A DNA stretch of 64,000 nt from Phlebiopsis flavidoalba (taxonomy: Eukaryota; Basidiomycota; Agaricomycetes; Polyporales; Phanerochaetaceae). The DNA lies in assembly GCA_035772785.1 (NCBI GenBank), contig JAOCPU010000003.1, forward strand, positions 372,001 to 436,000. The letters run 5' to 3'. Numbering within the stretch: position 1 is the stretch's first letter; each line of letters starts with the position of its first letter. Below are positions 11,452-23,190 of this stretch, in pieces. The position numbers and the translations under genes are program-made. Under the pieces are notes generated by a model, which saw nothing but the letters and a program-made list of their open reading frames with translations, was not told where the DNA came from and did no database searches.

Positions 11452-13179
11452 ATGGCGGGATTTAATCACACCATTGACGATGCTGACCCGGTGTTCAAAT
11501 ACTATCCATATGGCGAGTCACGCGTTTTCTATGCCACGACCATTGACTGAGATTCTCTCTTGCCTCAGCCGATGGTGACGACTCGGGAGGCTGGGCCCCC
11601 TACTTCGCTGGCTCTGGAGGCTTTCGTAACATCAAAGACGAACCAGGCGACGATGGTACAGGTCAATCTTTGCACTACACAGCGTTCTCTGGCTCTTCTG
11701 TCGCCCTCGAATTTCACGGTAAGTGATGTTGGATGACTCGAAGCTCAATGAGAATGCTAAAAAAATTGAAAGGTACCGCCATTTATGTATTTGGGAGTGC
11801 AAACTGCACCTACGATGTGACCATCGATGGAAGCGTCGTTGGCTCAGGACTGACATCCACTACTGATACCCTATTCGCGACTAGTAGCCTTTCATCCGAT
11901 ACGCATCTATTGAACCTCACCGTGCACGCCTCCGATCAAAGTCAGTTCGCCGATGCGCTCGACAATGCGATAATCACGGATGACCTGCCTACTGGGTGCG
12001 TGCATAAATCGCTGATTGAAATTCGGACACACGACTTATCCCGTTGTATAGCGTCGAATCTCTCACACCCTGTGTCGTTGACAACACGAACTCGACGCTC
12101 ATATACTCCGGAGCATGGGACGTCCACAGCGATACCCAAATCCCAAGCAAAAGTGCTCACGAAGCCGTACCACCAGACGTCCGCCTCGATGGCTTCAGTC
12201 TCTTTGAACTTCACCGGATCTGCGGTGGCTATCAATGGTGCACTAAACTGGGGGCCATTGGACATACAATGTGGTAAGCAGGATTCATATTCGAACAATG
12301 CGCCCAGTCTGAACGCTTTCCAGACACTCGATGGGGTCGTCATGTCGAGACAGTATAATGCAAGCACGTACTGGTTGGTGGGCAACACTCAGCTATTCTG
12401 GGCGAGCGGCCTGGATCCAAGTCAACCGCACCAACTTGAGCTCATCAACTCGGGTGGAGCGGGCATGGTCATGTCTTTGAATGACTTTACGGTGTATGCA
12501 GCCGACTCGACACCATCGTCAAAAGTGAGCGACGGGCCTGTATTTCGTTCGTTTATTCATATGCTGACTAAACCCGTTACGATTCCTAGCGGTATTTCTA
12601 CTTCTTCCTCCGGCACCCTAGTACCATCGTCAATCTCAAGCACCCAAAGTAGTGAGCCTGTCGCAACAGGCTCAACTGTATCCTCGAGCTCGTCATCGAA
12701 GGTCAACGTCGGTGCCATTGTGGGCCCTGTAGTGGCCGGTGTCGTCCTCATTGTGCTCATTATTGCGGCATTGGTGTGGAACCGACGAAGGAAAGTCCCG
12801 AACAACCCGGTACTAGTGGAAGAGCCATTGGTCCTGCCGACGCCGTATCACGAAGGCTACTCCCAGACCAACTTGAATGAAAAGACAGGCCAGTATGGTC
12901 ATGTCTTTTGCAGCTGTACCGCTTTCATCACAACCATACCAAAGCGAAGGGGTGCCGCTCAGTCCCTACGGTGCCCACCCTACGGGCTCTGGGACGCAGT
13001 CCTTGACGCAGCTGTCCCATAGCATCCCTCCCTCTACCACGCAGCATGCTCAATCCCAGCCGCCAATGGCCCAAGCGCAGCACCCAGTGGATGTCGATAG
13101 AATCATTGAGCTTATTGCCCAGCGCATCGACCGAGCTCCTCCGGGTGGGAATGATGCCCCGCCTCGATACCCCTTGTGA
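11452..13179 (+). CDS. Single-pass membrane protein, paralogue B
   Basis: Paralogue of the upstream gene and better preserved. It begins FNHTIDDADPVFKYYPYGE, followed by DGDDSGGWAPYFAGSGGF. ALEFHG and TAIYVFGSANCTYDVTIDG are split by an intron at about 11720-11772. Module two carries VVDNTNSTLIYSGAWD, SVSLNFTGSAVAING, YWLVGNTQLFWASGLDP and GGAGMVMSLNDFTVYA. A Ser/Thr linker leads to the transmembrane helix NVGAIVGPVVAGVVLIVLII (about 12706-12765), a basic stop-transfer WNRRRK, then a Pro/Gln-rich tail with VDVDRIIELIAQRID ending PPRYPL. Order and motifs match paralogue A throughout. The ligand and role are unknown. A frame change lies near 12900 in the tail. Tandem duplication is the simplest origin of the pair. 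Confidence 0.8.
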
Positions 13180-13317
13180 GACCCGCTTTGTGTAGTCACT
13201 GTCACTTGATATTTTCTCGTCGTCGATCATTAGTATATACATTCATTACTTAGTCGCTCTCTTTGTCTCAAATATACTCCCTACACTCTTTCATCGTGGA
13301 CTTTGAGTGTTTCACAG

Positions 13318-15999
13318 ATGTCACGCCGGTCGTTTGTGCGCTACCGGAGTGTCACGCAAACCATAGCGTCACGGTCACGACGCGAATGTGGCGGCCGTCA
13401 CAGGCTCGCGTGACGTCATGTACCTGGACAAGACCTGGCAGTCTCCTCCCGCTCCGCACATCGACAAGCTCGACACCAAAGCCCGTAGCCATGAGTCATG
13501 AGCCCAACTCTCTTTTCCGCAAAACCACGTCGGCGACACGGCTCTCGACAATGACGACCGACGATACGACACCACCGCTCTCCGAGAACGCGCCCGTGAC
13601 AACGCTACCTCCGCCTCCTCCCATTGACGACCAAGCTCAAGGTGGTTCTTTCACTGCTATATAGCGGTAGAACCGCCTCCTCATCCGTCTACGAAACCAG
13701 AAGCAATTAAACTCAAAGATCCAGAAGTCAAAGACTTCGGATGGAATAGTGAGCCGAAGGCCGTTCCGTCTCCCCTGGTCCATGGTATAGCCAATGACGA
13801 CCTTTTACACTCTTGTCCGACGCTTCAATAAGGTAAGATTGCTAGAAGAGTTTTACGTAGAAGGGAACTAACTTGATCATGTCTAGCAAATATTCCATGT
13901 GAAGGCTGTGGACGATGTGCCTGGCCTGCTCGACCTCGAAGTGTCCGAGGATGAAGAGTTTCACCCGACAAGTTACGAGCAACTCTCGAGCGGCTATACA
14001 TGACGGTGGTGCGTACATTTGACTTTTCACTATTTCCTTTTCGGTTTCATTCAATTACTTCCCACAGATTGTCGGTGTCGCTACCGGCGCAAAACACATC
14101 GCGCGCCTGAGATCGTGGAATGAACCTCGTCGTACGGCAGGTTTTGCTCTGGTGTGCTCATTCCCCTTCCCATAGAACTGCCTACTCAATGATTCATTAG
14201 GCCTATCTCGTCGCATGGGTGTTCCACATCATCCTACCCACATTTCTGATTACCACGGCTGTCCTCATTCTTGACCCACCCACTCGCAAGCTGCTGTTCC
14301 CACCGGCTCCGTTAGCCCTCGTTAGCGCAACCTCCGGAAATCTTCAAAAACCCAAGGCTGGGACAGTTGGTAGCAAAGACAGTCTATCGGGTGCCCCTGA
14401 AGCGCACAAAGGCGAAGCTGTCGAACAGGAAGCCCGGCATTTCGTCGCCGGCTTTGGGATCCGTCGCGCTCAGTACAGCAGTTGGAAAAGGACCAGGTGA
14501 AGACGGTAACGGCAACGCAATCGGTGGCGGGGAGGCCGAGGCGGAAGCATAGGCAAACCCGCATCGGCAATAGATGGTGCTGCACCGGACCCTACCAGCA
14601 TTGCTACCGACTCGGTGACGGCGAAAAATCTGGCCTCCGGCGACAATGCTGCTGCGGATCCTGCAAAAGTCCCCGTAGAGCAGGCGATGTGGAGCAAAGC
14701 AAGACCCATCATGCGTATATACTGAACGACGTAGCGGATACCTGGGAACGTCTCGGAAAGTACGTCCCTTGACTCCACGCAAAAAGCGTATATTTCTCAC
14801 ATTCAGCAGCGCTCTCTCTCCCGTTCATCCGTTCCCGTACTGGGAACCTCGCTTAAACTCGCTGGTCCAATGATCCCTGCTGCTCTCGTTATATATTTCG
14901 TCAGCATAGCTGCCGTTCTTCGGATGATTACCCTTGTCATCGGCGTCATCTTCTTCGGACAGCCTCTCCTCATGCGAGGCTTCAAATGGTTTACCCAGAA
15001 AGTTCCGAACTGGAAAGGATTATTTGGAGCTACGGAGGTATGTCAAGGTACTATGATATCTGAGCGAGAGCTCACGCATTGTTGTCTAGAACGTTGCTCA
15101 ATGGTGTCGTCCCGACTAATGCCCAACTCACCATTACTCTCCTTCGTCTCGCCGAACGCAACAAAGCTCCCCTGCCGCCGCCTCCCACGTCGATGGATTA
15201 TACCGTCTCAGATTCGGAGGATGAGACTGACGAGTTTTGACGCATCTTCGTACGATGTTGACTCGGACTCAGAAGATTATGAAGAGGAAACCTCGGTCGG
15301 GCAAAACGAAGCATCGATGAGGAGGAACCCAAGAAAAAGAAACCTGGTCGTAGGATTGTGGGTGCCCTCAAACGTACCGTGAAAGCGGGGGGGAGTTGGC
15401 GGGCGCGCTCGGCGTCGACCACCTCAAGGCCAAGGTCGGGTCCGAGCAAGCGAAGCAGCGCGTCGGCGCTGTTTCTGAGCCTCCTCTCACGGCCACCGTT
15501 CAGGAAGCATCCAGCAAGAGTGGGATGAGCGCCGCGAGTGGCGCACCCGATACCGTCAGGCCGGACGTCGCTCGCCTTAATCTCCCTGGGGGAGAAGGCC
15601 CTTGCGTCTTCTCCGCTCGCATGCACGGCCGAAAGGGACACGCGATTCTCGTCAACTCAGCCACGTCTCCGTGTATCGCGTTCGGCTACACCAAGCTGTC
15701 GAAGAGCCTACTCGCCTCCCTCATGTCCGGACGTCGGGCAAAGCCCGAGGAAACCGAAGTGGACGTTCATCCCGAGTTCTCCATTGGTATCGAGGATATT
15801 GCTGAACTGAGGAAGGTGGGCGGATATGGATGGAAGAGCAAGCTGGTCATTGGATGGGCCACTGGCAGAGAGGTCCTAGGACGGCCTGGAGATTGTTGAC
15901 AGGAAGGGGAAGAAAGTTACGCTCACCGCTATCAAAGGTAGAGACGAGCTGTTTAAAAGGCTTATTTCGATGGGAAGCCACAAATGGGAATCCCTTTAA
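13318..15999 (+). CDS. DUF3292 family membrane protein
   Basis: Fungal protein of the DUF3292 family, function not established. Recognisable blocks in order: MYLDKTWQSPPAPHIDKLD; SPLVHGIANDDLFTLVRRFN with KQIFHVKAVDDVPGLLDLEV; VGVATGAKHIARLRSWNEP; a hydrophobic AYLVAWVFHIILPTFLITTA; LLFPPAPLALVSATSGNLQK; SLSGAPEAHKGEAVEQEA; a second hydrophobic stretch near 14.87-15.0 kb and RGFKWFTQKVPNWKGLF; NAQLTITLLRLAERNKAPLP; an acidic/basic linker; and a C-terminal module with GHAILVNSATSPCIAF, IGIEDIAELRKVGGYGWK and KLVIGWATG. This last module resembles a GRAM/PH-like lipid-binding fold (inference). At least five introns and several frame changes are present. The start is uncertain; the stop after HKWESL is clear. 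Confidence 0.85.
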
Positions 16000-16232
16000 G
16001 TAAATCCTACTGTACCATTATTATCACAAGCTACACCTGCTAATTACTGTACTGTATATCACAATAATTGCGTTGTATGTGAATAAAACACTTCCAGTGC
16101 ACTTGATACCAATGGAAAATCGCATATGAAGCGCGCATCATTTCCACATCGAGACGCGTCGGGATTGATGCCATACCGAAGGTTCGCGATAAGGAGATGA
16201 CTTTGAGTCTCTTTCCTCACGTCTCACGTACC

Positions 16233-16812
16233 ATGTCAACGGATTCAAGATCGCCAGTGACCTGTCACGGTAAGCAACATGACATTGAGCTGCGCCTGTC
16301 TGACAGCCATTTGTAGTGCTCGACTCGTCGATAGGTTCAGGCCAAGCCGGGCCGCCGGCGTGGCGGTCGAGCTGCAGGCGATGACCTCCGATGGGCGGCG
16401 CGGGTGCGCTTCGAGACCCTCGCGAACGGGGGTAAGCCGCGTCCGTCTCAGTTTTGCTCCGGATTGCGGCGGTGCGGTGGACGCGTGAAATTGCAGTGTC
16501 ACCAACGCTGATGGACGCTGCACGCAACTCTGGCCCGCTGGCGACAACAGCCGCGAGCGGGCGCAGCTCGCGCCCGGCAAGTTGTACAAGGTCGTCTTCC
16601 AGACCCAGGAGTACTTCGCCAAGACCGACAGAAAAGTGTTTCTATCCATGGGTAGGACGTGGGGGTCCCACAGGGTCGTGTTAGAAGACGACGGGTTGCT
16701 GACCAAGTTTCAGATTACTTTCCAGGTGCCAGAGGGTCATAAACCAGATGAACATTATCATATTCCTCTCCTATTAAGCCCGTACTCATACACAACATAT
16801 CGTGGTAGCTAG
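16233..16812 (+). CDS. URAH: 5-hydroxyisourate hydrolase (transthyretin-like)
   Basis: Hydrolyses 5-hydroxyisourate made by urate oxidase, in purine breakdown; usually peroxisomal or cytosolic. The start MSTDSRSPVTCHVLDSSIG carries the conserved catalytic histidine in TCHVLD, split by an intron (about 16276-16315) between H and V. Next come AAGVAVELQAMTSDG, VRFETLANG, an intron of about 60 nt, TNADGRCTQLWPAGD, LAPGKLYKVVFQTQEYFAKT, ITFQVPEGHKPDEHYHIPLL and the family's C-terminal signature YRGS directly before the stop. Length and motif order fit the family (about 120-130 residues). The KVFYPWV motif is broken by one extra T at 16639-16641, a clear homopolymer error. No other urate-pathway gene is visible nearby. 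Confidence 0.93.
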
Positions 16813-17056
16813 AGTAAAGTGCCAGATGTCAAAGATATACAGGAGCGCCGCGACGCGATGCATGCTTTGCATGATATGGTACAGAAACAGAGCAGTTGCA
16901 AGGTAATAATGATACAATGCATGAGGACGAGAGACGATGCGACAAATGCGACAAGATGAGTAAGGGAAAAAAATGCACGGGTCTTAAAATGCGTAGTCCA
17001 GTCTAAGAGGGGTGTAGGTCGATAGAGTGGAGAAGGGGACGGCGATCACTCCAAGG

Positions 17057-18659
17057 TTAGCCCGTGAACGCCCTCCCTGCCCCCTCCACTTCTCTCTCTC
17101 TTCTCGCCGTCTCATCATGGGTCTGAGCACGGGACTTGCTAGCCCAATCTGAGCGCGAAGAGTGGGACTGGACATGACGCTTTGTGGTCCCCAGCTCAAA
17201 GGCCTTGAACCACTTAGCCCGGACGGCGTGACGACTGGTGACGATGCCCCAGAGTGAGGAATCGTAGGAATGGCGATCGGGTGCGGCAAGGCCACACGGT
17301 GTTCCACTAGGAGTCCACCAGCAACGGTTTTTGTTCTTATTTTCCACTAGGAGTCCCGCGGGGCGAACAACGAGGGCTGCGAGTCGCGGAGGTACGAGAC
17401 AGAGGGTGACACGGCCCGGCGTTTAGCAGGAATAGGGTATGGGTCGTAACGATCGTCCACTGCAAATGAGGCAATGTCAGTCACTTGATGTTGTCATCGT
17501 CGAGGGAAGCATAGCTCTACGTACACTTTCTCTTATTCGTGCGAACCGCGCTCGTCGAGGTAGGAGGTGGCGTGTAGCGCCATGAAGTCAGTTTGGGGGA
17601 ACCACATGTCGAAGACGGTTGCTGTCAAGTTGTCAGCTAAAGCATGATCAATGATTGGACTAGCACACTCACAGTATCGACGTCCATGGCGCTGTAACTC
17701 GGACTTTCAGATAATCCGAAGTCGTCGCCGTTCACACTGTGGGCGGGCGTCGTAGAGCTCGGAATATTGACGGGCTCCGAGGTAGCACTGGCGTACGAGA
17801 ATGGGCCGGCCGTTCCTGGCTCATCCTCATCATCACTGGGACTGTCTTCGCGTGTGAACTCCTCTTCGCCGGCTTCTTCTGGGTACCGCCCTCTGTCGAG
17901 GAGGGCGCGAGGCGTTCTCGGGTGCGTTGGAGAAAGAGGCCACAAATTTCTGGAATTGGGCTTCGGACTTTACCTCGTTCTCTTCTGGGTTAGACTCCGA
18001 GAGAAGAGTAAGTATACGCGGCATCATCTTGATCTGCAAGTAAGATGAACATGGACTCCAATAAGATCGACATCGTTATCAGCACGCACCGAATGCGATA
18101 TCCGTCGTAGTTTCCTTGGTTGAGAGGGTGTTTGGAAAGCCTCGGGTTCGGCGACCGCACGGTGCGAGAAGGGGTCGACGGACTGTGTGGTTCTGCGGTC
18201 TTGTGTGCTATCGGACCCAATGTCGGCGATAGAGTCGTTGCTGCCGGACTTCATGCTAGCATCGCTATCGATGCTGGTGGTGGACTTGTCCCTTCTCGGC
18301 GAAAGTGGTGGATGGACCAGGTATGGGCGGCGTCGACGGTGTATTCGATCCGGAGGAAGGTGTGTCGGTCCACATCTTTTCACGGTCGCTCTCTGATTCC
18401 TCTCCGCTCATGCTTATGCTGCCTGACGACTTATGGCGACGACTGGTAGGTATGGTGAAGGTCGACCCCCGCGAGAGGGCTGTTCATGCGGCCCTCTGAG
18501 TAGAAGGTCGCGCGGGGAGGCGCGAGGAGACTTGGCCTTCTGAAAACGGAGGAGGAGCGGATTGAACTCGTCTGTTGGGCCACCAGGGCCTATGGTGGAT
18601 GTCGAGGGAGGAAGGGCGAAGTCGGAGCAGGATGCTGGGAGTGCTGGCCTCGCCGCCAT
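17057..18659 (-). CDS. Ser/Pro-rich conserved hypothetical protein
   Basis: I do not recognise a named family, but the minus strand reads as one multi-exon, low-complexity regulatory-looking protein. Blocks in order: GPGGPTDEFNPLL; STFTIPTSRHKSSGSISMSG then EESESDREKMWTDTPSSGSN; HPLNQGNYDGYRIR; LTLLSESNPEENEVKSEAQF and QKFVASFSNAPE; RGRYPEEAGEEEFTREDSPS; VNGDDFGLSESPSYSAMDVD; MWFPQTDFMALHATPP; DDRYDPYPIPAKRRAVSPSV; VMSSPTLRAQIGLASPVLRP; and REVEGAG near the stop. Repeated S-P and T-P sites suggest regulation by proline-directed kinases (inference), and KRR patches could be nuclear signals. Short introns separate the blocks. A 15-bp direct repeat sits inside the 3' half. The start at 18659 is the first methionine of the N-terminal block and could be further upstream. 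Confidence 0.6.
17302..17356. repeat. 15-bp direct repeat with 40-bp period
   Basis: The sequence ttccactaggagtcc occurs at 17302-17316 and again at 17342-17356, inside the coding part of the minus-strand Ser/Pro-rich gene. The 25 bases between the copies do not read in frame with the flanks. The period of 40 shifts the frame by one. It may be a recent tandem duplication, a very short intron bounded by repeats, or an assembly error. Confidence 0.8.
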
Positions 18660-19778
18660 GGTTCAGGATAATATGGGTGGCTCAAAGATAATGGTTGGGG
18701 ATACAGGTTGGGCGTTGCGGGTTTGAGGAGGACAAAGGAGATGGGTGAGCGGAAAGGAGTGAGGGGGATGGTGCAGGGGACTCATCAAGTACTATCGAGC
18801 ATGGGCGCTCCAGAGCAGTTCAGTTGGCTCAGGTGGCCGAACCGAGCTGAGGACCGTGCGACCCAACTACCAATCTTGATCCACCCAGGCGTGCAGACAT
18901 GAAACCGACCACTTCGGGAGCCGAGTTGCACACCCGGCGAGCTGCACGAAGCGACCCGCACAGGGACAATGCCAGCCTCGCACATCAAACGAGCAACTCG
19001 TCGTCGCGACGGCGCACATCACACCTGGTCGAGACCCGTTTATTCGAACAGACAGTGTCACAACATATTTGACCGTGGTGCTGATGTTGAACATATTCGC
19101 ACTAACAACAGCTAGCTAAAGGGCGAGGCGGGTCAAGGCTGGCCTGAATCTGTATTACGACTACCGGTGCGAAAAACCTCAGAGTAGCTGGAGCTGACTG
19201 GACACTGTCTGTAACTCCGTACATGAACGAGGACGCGTAACGAGAAGTCGAGGAGAGGGGGAAAGGCGAGAAAGGCCAAGGTTCGCGGCAATTGCGGGAG
19301 TAGCACAGAGCAGCGACGTCAATACGGCACGGAGGAAATGACATTGCATCATGTCTGACCACAGCTGAGAAACATGATCGCACCGAAGGGCAAACATGTC
19401 GACCCTGGTTGTTCCAAGCTCTCAAACGCGCTCACGCGGCCAGAGCAAGAGGGCCCTAAAACGTGCACTGCGCTCGAGTCTGGACCTTGGATGCGTCGAC
19501 GGCGTGGCCGTGGGTCGTGACCTAGTGTGTAAGCCACGAAAATATCAATGAAATGGATCCACGCAGCTCGCTTTGAGCGAGCAAAACAGATGAAGAATCC
19601 GTGAACCTATGACACTGTAGTTGGAGGTTGGAACCAAGTGCTTAAACCTAAGCGCGTTGATGCGCCTCCAGCGAAAGGCGCATCAAACCGATCGTGATCA
19701 TGTGATGGCACTTCAATAATTTTCGAAAGTTCCGCACCCAGCGCGCTACTGCTCCGTATACCATCCTAATTCTGCAAA
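18660..19778. other. Spacer, nothing recognisable
   Basis: This stretch lies between the divergently transcribed Ser/Pro-rich gene and RRB1. No conserved coding text, RNA gene or repeat was seen. It should contain both promoters. Confidence 0.4.
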
Positions 19779-21501
19779 ATGTCCAAACGTACGGCAACAG
19801 AGCTTCAGACCGCATCTTCAAGCGAAAATAAGAAGCCCTTCCGCCAGGAAAAGCCCGCACAGGATGACGGCATGGGGGAATTTGAGGATGGCTGGGAAGA
19901 TGAGTTTGAGAGTGATGAGGAGGTCGTGCAGGGGAATGACGATGGTACGCACTGCAATTATTCCATTGTATACTATACGGGTCTTAAGTATGATTACGCA
20001 GATATGGAGGTAGACGAGGAAGTTCTTCCTCCGATTGAGGAGTCGGAGGAGAAACCTCCAGCCCCAGAAGTCTTCATACCCGGGCGTGCATCAACTGGGC
20101 AAGGACGAGGTGCTTGAAGCAGCTGTGATATTTGTGATGATTCCGTATACATCATGAGACATCCTCTGAATGTCGACTGGCCATGTCTATCCTTCGATAT
20201 CCTCCGTGATAGCCTTGGCGATGAACGTCAACGCTTACCCCGCGACTGCCTATGTAGTCACTGGCACACAGGCGGACGTTGCGAAAAGCAACTTCACTCC
20301 GAGTCTACAAAATGAGCTCTCTGCACAAGACCCAAACGAACGAAGGTGAGCCACAGGTTGGTCAGCTATCTACGTTCCTCACTAATGGGTAGCTCGGTTC
20401 AGATTCAGACTCGGAAGACGAGGACGACGAAACCTTGGATGAAGACCCGGTACTCGAATACCGTTCTGGTACCTCACATGGGAGGCGTCAACCGTGTCCG
20501 CGCACAACCGCTACCTGCCTCATCCCCACTACCACCCGTTTCACAACCCTACTACGTCGCGAGCTGGGCTGAGACCGGTAAAGTGCACACATATGGGATG
20601 TCCCGGCCACTTAGTTGAAGCCCTTGACGTACCTGGATATTCCATTCCGCAGCAGAGAACAAATCAGCCGACCTTTACGATTGACTCGCACGGTCGAGCG
20701 GAGGGCTTCGCTATGGACTGGGCATCCTCAGGAGAATCGAGTCCGTCGGCTCTTCGGCTTCTCACTGGTGACTGTCACTCGAAAATTTACTTGACCACGA
20801 CCACTCCTTCCGGCTTCAACGCCCTCTCTTCGCCATTCTTGTCACATACCGCCAGCGTCGAGGACTTGGCAGTGGAGTCCCTCGGAGGCTACGGTATTCG
20901 CGTCCCTCTTCTGTCGACCAGAGCGTCCAGATCTGGGACGTACGGAGTAAAGGCAGACGAAGCGTTGCCGGTATCGAGCGGGCACACGATAGCGATGTGA
21001 ACGTGATCAGCTGAACCGGGGAACGAGCTACCATTTCTTCTGAGCGGTGGCGACGACGGCGGGTATCAAGGTTTGGACCTCAGGAACGTCAAGAAGAAGG
21101 GGTAAGTCGCGCTTCCGCTACACATGCTGTAGACTATTTGCTTACCAGGTTGTCCCAGGACGACTGCGCCGGATCCTACGCCCGTCGCTGCGTTCAATTG
21201 GCACCGCGGCCCCATTACGTCGATCGAATGGCATCCCACCGAGGATTCGATAATTCGCGGCATCTGGTGCCGACGACCAGGTTACGCTTGGGACCTTGCG
21301 TCGAGCAGGACGACGAAGAGTCGGGCGCGATGAACGAAACGCCCGAGGGGCGGTAAGGACGGAGGGGTCCCACCACAGCTGCTCTTCGTACACCAGGGTC
21401 AGAAGGATATCAAGGAAGTCCACTGGCATCCTCAGATACCTGGCGCCGTTCTTTCGACGGCTTACGACGGCTTCAATGTCTTCAAGACCATCTCTGTATG
21501 A
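19779..21501 (+). CDS. RRB1: RRB1/GRWD1 WD40 ribosome-assembly protein
   Basis: Nucleolar WD40 protein that chaperones ribosomal protein L3 during 60S assembly. The start [20 protein letters not shown] and the acidic stretch [16 protein letters not shown] fit the glutamate-rich N-terminus of the family. Then follow [17 protein letters not shown], the CAF1C-type entry [52 protein letters not shown], and WD repeats: [15 protein letters not shown] text near 20.55 kb, [97 protein letters not shown], and a final [18 protein letters not shown] with [18 protein letters not shown] at the stop. Several introns and one-base frame changes occur, for example near 20.58 and 20.87 kb. With RRP1, this is the second 60S biogenesis gene in the window. 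Confidence 0.93.
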
Positions 21502-21787
21502 TTTAGTCTAGGTAAAACCAAGTGTATGTATATGTACAACGTCCGTGCTTCTAGTAGAGACTAGTATTCATTATCGTGCTGGTAAGCTGAGGCTATGTTC
21601 CCATCCTGAATGAGGCTCGTGACTGGTGTGAATGCTGTATGTATGCGCTGTATCGCTACCGAGAGTCGGCATTGCCTAGTACATTCCCGTGGCGTTGTTT
21701 CCCTTGGCGACCGGAGCTGGATGACAGCCGTGTGATTTAGCATGCGACGACCGCTCAAGCCAAGATGACGTGCCTTGTTGATGTTCG

Positions 21788-22414
21788 TTAGTGTAGAATA
21801 TCCGTGAGGATGGCGTACACATTCCGGATTGTCGTACAGGTTTTGCCGGGCAACATATAGACTTGCTTCTGGTCATGTTTCTTTGCAACGTCCAGCTGAA
21901 AGGTAAGTTAGAGGGCGGTCCCTTGGCGGCCTGATCTCTCGGCACTCACAACATAGTCCTCGACGTTAGGGGTATTTGATGAGTTTTGGAGCAAAGCTTG
22001 GCCCTGTTGAAATGAACTTTGCCGTGCCGCGTCCTCTCGCAGATTGTATGCACTCTCCTGGGAGCGGTGCAACTCTTTTAAGGACCTCTGAATGCCCGAA
22101 GTTAGGTTTTGACACGAAGCATTCATGAAGAGAACCCGCCTTCTTGGGATTTGGACACCTGGTGCCAAACTTATGTCAGATAAACTCTGGGGCAAATTTA
22201 TAAAACGAAACTTCACAGAAACCAAAATTGTCTCCTTGCCTCCGCTAAGAAACAAGTCAAAGGCGCACGAACCAACTAATGAGTAATTAATAGGCACTCA
22301 GCCCAAATTGACGACCGCATTACTCCTCGATCCTGTGATAGTATGAGGCATAAGCTTTGGGATATTGGGGACAAGAAAGGGAAGACTCACTTTGGCATCG
22401 AAAGATTTATCCAT
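21788..22414 (-). CDS. Small helical protein, unrecognised
   Basis: Three exons fit on the minus strand: MDKSFDAK (22391-22414, donor gtgagtc); a middle exon with LTSGIQRSLKELHRSQESAY and NLREDAARQSSFQQGQALLQ, ending NTPNVEDYV before a gtgagt donor; and a last exon LDVAKKHDQKQVYMLPGKT then CTTIRNVYAILTDILH to the stop. The protein would be about 110 residues, mostly amphipathic helix and perhaps coiled coil, as in subunits of tethering, mediator or kinetochore complexes. I cannot name it. The three exons stay in phase without repair, which supports a real gene. Confidence 0.55.
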
Positions 22415-22499
22415 AGCTTGACTTTGTCCTGAGCACTCATACATCGTCAGCGATGCACGCGTCCCCAAGACGCAGGGAGGTCCATGTCATGACCGGCTT

Positions 22500-23140
22500 T
22501 AGCACATGGAAAGTCTGCGAGCTCCTCGCACACTACCTTCTTGACGATTATTATGAACGTCGCTTACATATGCTGGTTTGAAAGCATGTGGTTTGTGTAC
22601 CGCGCACCCGCCATCGGTGTCGTGTGGCGCCTTACACTTGAGAGGACTCCGTCGTTTAGCTTGCGCATTCTTCGAACTCGGGTCCCCCCCCCCCGGAGTC
22701 TCCACTGGCACCCGAGGGAGGTGGGTATACGGTGGCATCGGTCTTTCAGGTTGGCAAGACCATGGAAAGGGGACGTTGATAGTGTCGTTGACGATGAAGA
22801 TCAATTCCTTGTAGCTCACTGGACAACATTTCAGTGGAGGCACGCGCGAACCGAATGACAGCGGACGAACACATACAGAATCTGTAGCGCGTTAGTTCAA
22901 CGGGATGAATGTCACGCGTACTAGCGAAAGAGCTGACCTGTATTGGGAAGCTTATTGAAGAGAACTTCTTCTGCAGTAGCTGCAGTCTTCACGTGGAAAT
23001 CCTAACGAGAGCACAGAACAGGCGTGAACACCACGCCATGGCCGGTGCGATTACAGACAAAACAATATACCTCCAACCGTTTCTGAAGCTCTTTATCCTC
23101 TTGATTTCCTTGCCCGACATCTTGTCTTGTGACACCGTAG
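22500..23140 (-). CDS. Possible coiled-coil gene fragment
   Basis: On the minus strand, QDVGQGNQEDKELQKRLE ends at a gtatat donor. A 69-base intron follows, then DFHVKTAATAEEVLFNKLPN, which ends at another donor. Further down, PVSYKELIFIVNDTINVPF may be coding. The helical character resembles the neighbouring small gene, and the two could be parts of a single transcription unit. The 5' end collides with the uncertain start of TAF1 on the other strand. I do not recognise the family. Confidence 0.3.
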
Positions 23141-23190
23141 TCCGTATGTGAGAGTGAGGAAGAAACGCAAGAGGCAAGAAGAGACGAAGG

